Assembly: GCA_003647825.1 (NCBI GenBank)
Contig: QMNP01000107.1
Coordinates: forward strand, 1 to 6,179
Reading direction: 5' to 3'
Source: Candidatus Cloacimonadota bacterium
Lineage (GTDB): Bacteria > Cloacimonadota > Cloacimonadia > Cloacimonadales > TCS61
Length of the DNA: 6,179 bases
The notes under the pieces: generated by a model
What the model saw: only the letters and a program-made list of their open reading frames with translations
Databases searched by the model: none
Told to the model about the DNA's origin: nothing
Program-made: the position numbers and the translations under genes
Part shown: positions 5,749-6,179 of the stretch, one piece after another
Position numbering within the stretch: position 1 is the first letter of the stretch
How the letters are laid out: each line of letters starts with the position of its first letter

Positions 5749-6179
5749 ATGGCAGTTGATAAAGTGGCAATACTTACTGCTGGTGGATTAGCACCATGTC
5801 TTTCATCTACAATTGGCAGATTAATTGTACAATATACAAAGCTTGTTCCAGATGTTGAAATCATCGGCTATTTAAACGGTTATAAAGGATTACTGGAAGG
5901 TAATTCAATTTCAATTCCAGACAACGTAAGAACTTCTGCAGAATTGCTTTACAAATTTGGCGGCAGTGTACTTGGCAACAGCCGTGTAAAACTTACAAAT
6001 GTAGATGACTGTGTAAAAAAAGGTTATGTGAAAAAAGGTGAAAATCCTTTGGAAGTAGCGGCAGCTCAATTAACGAAAGACGGTATTACCATTCTGCACA
6101 CTATAGGTGGAGATGATACAAATACAACTGCTGCTGAACTTGCCAGTTATCTTGCTTTGAACGGATACAATCTTACAGT
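5749..6179 (+). CDS. pfp: Pyrophosphate-dependent 6-phosphofructokinase, 3' end outside the window
   Basis: The first 143 codons are present and the frame is open to the window edge. The protein begins MAVDKVAILTAGGLAPCLSS, a hallmark of one branch of pyrophosphate-fructose-6-phosphate 1-phosphotransferases, including the rhizobial type. It continues with GYKGLLEG (44-51), KFGGSVLGNSRVKLTN (69-84) and HTIGGDDTNTTAAEL (117-131). In GGDDT (120-124) the second Asp (D123) occupies the position that excludes ATP and selects PPi, so this enzyme should catalyse the reversible PPi-linked reaction. The PKTIDND catalytic motif should follow just beyond the window. Apart from the superfamily fold it is clearly different from the preceding phosphofructokinase, so the two are not a recent duplication. 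Having both allows ATP-driven and PPi-driven flux through the same step. Confidence 0.93.
   Translation, partial: MAVDKVAILTAGGLAPCLSSTIGRLIVQYTKLVPDVEIIGYLNGYKGLLEGNSISIPDNVRTSAELLYKFGGSVLGNSRVKLTNVDDCVKKGYVKKGENPLEVAAAQLTKDGITILHTIGGDDTNTTAAELASYLALNGYNLT

Overview
The window is AT-rich, low-GC Gram-negative DNA. Several features fit a member of the FCB group or a neighbouring candidate phylum, with Cloacimonadota as my best guess. These are a FlgD/type IX-like Ig domain, PEGA domains, a membrane phosphatase resembling lipid A phosphatases, and a pyrophosphate-dependent phosphofructokinase. This placement rests on protein style only, because no rRNA or marker gene is present.

Layout. Bases 2-2776 (+ strand) carry two closely spaced envelope-type genes, probably one transcript. 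The first is the 3' part of a PEGA / FlgD-like / TPR-like protein, and the second is an exported LPP20-like protein with an NTF2-like C-terminal domain. Bases 2777-3167 hold no gene but a very regular array: four tandem copies of a 92-bp unit. Each unit contains four 11-bp arms that are complementary to one another and invariant in all copies. The array fills the gap between two convergent gene ends almost exactly. Bases 3168-4313 (- strand) encode a PAP2-family membrane phosphatase with an extra transmembrane helix and a beta-rich C-terminal domain. A divergent intergenic region (4314-4457) follows.

Bases 4458-5555 (+) encode a complete 6-phosphofructokinase with an ATP-type GGDG motif. Bases 5749-6179 (+) begin a second phosphofructokinase of the pyrophosphate type (GGDDT) that runs off the window. 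The 193-bp gap between them contains a small REP/MITE-like element bracketed by a 9-bp direct repeat.

How it fits together. The two phosphofructokinases act at the same glycolytic step but probably use different phosphoryl donors (ATP versus PPi). The second catalyses a reversible reaction, so the pair could set glycolytic direction and energy cost. The two upstream genes and the PAP2 phosphatase look like cell-envelope functions and have no evident metabolic link to the kinases. The most unusual item is the 92-bp structured array. I see no complete new defence or mobile system in the window.
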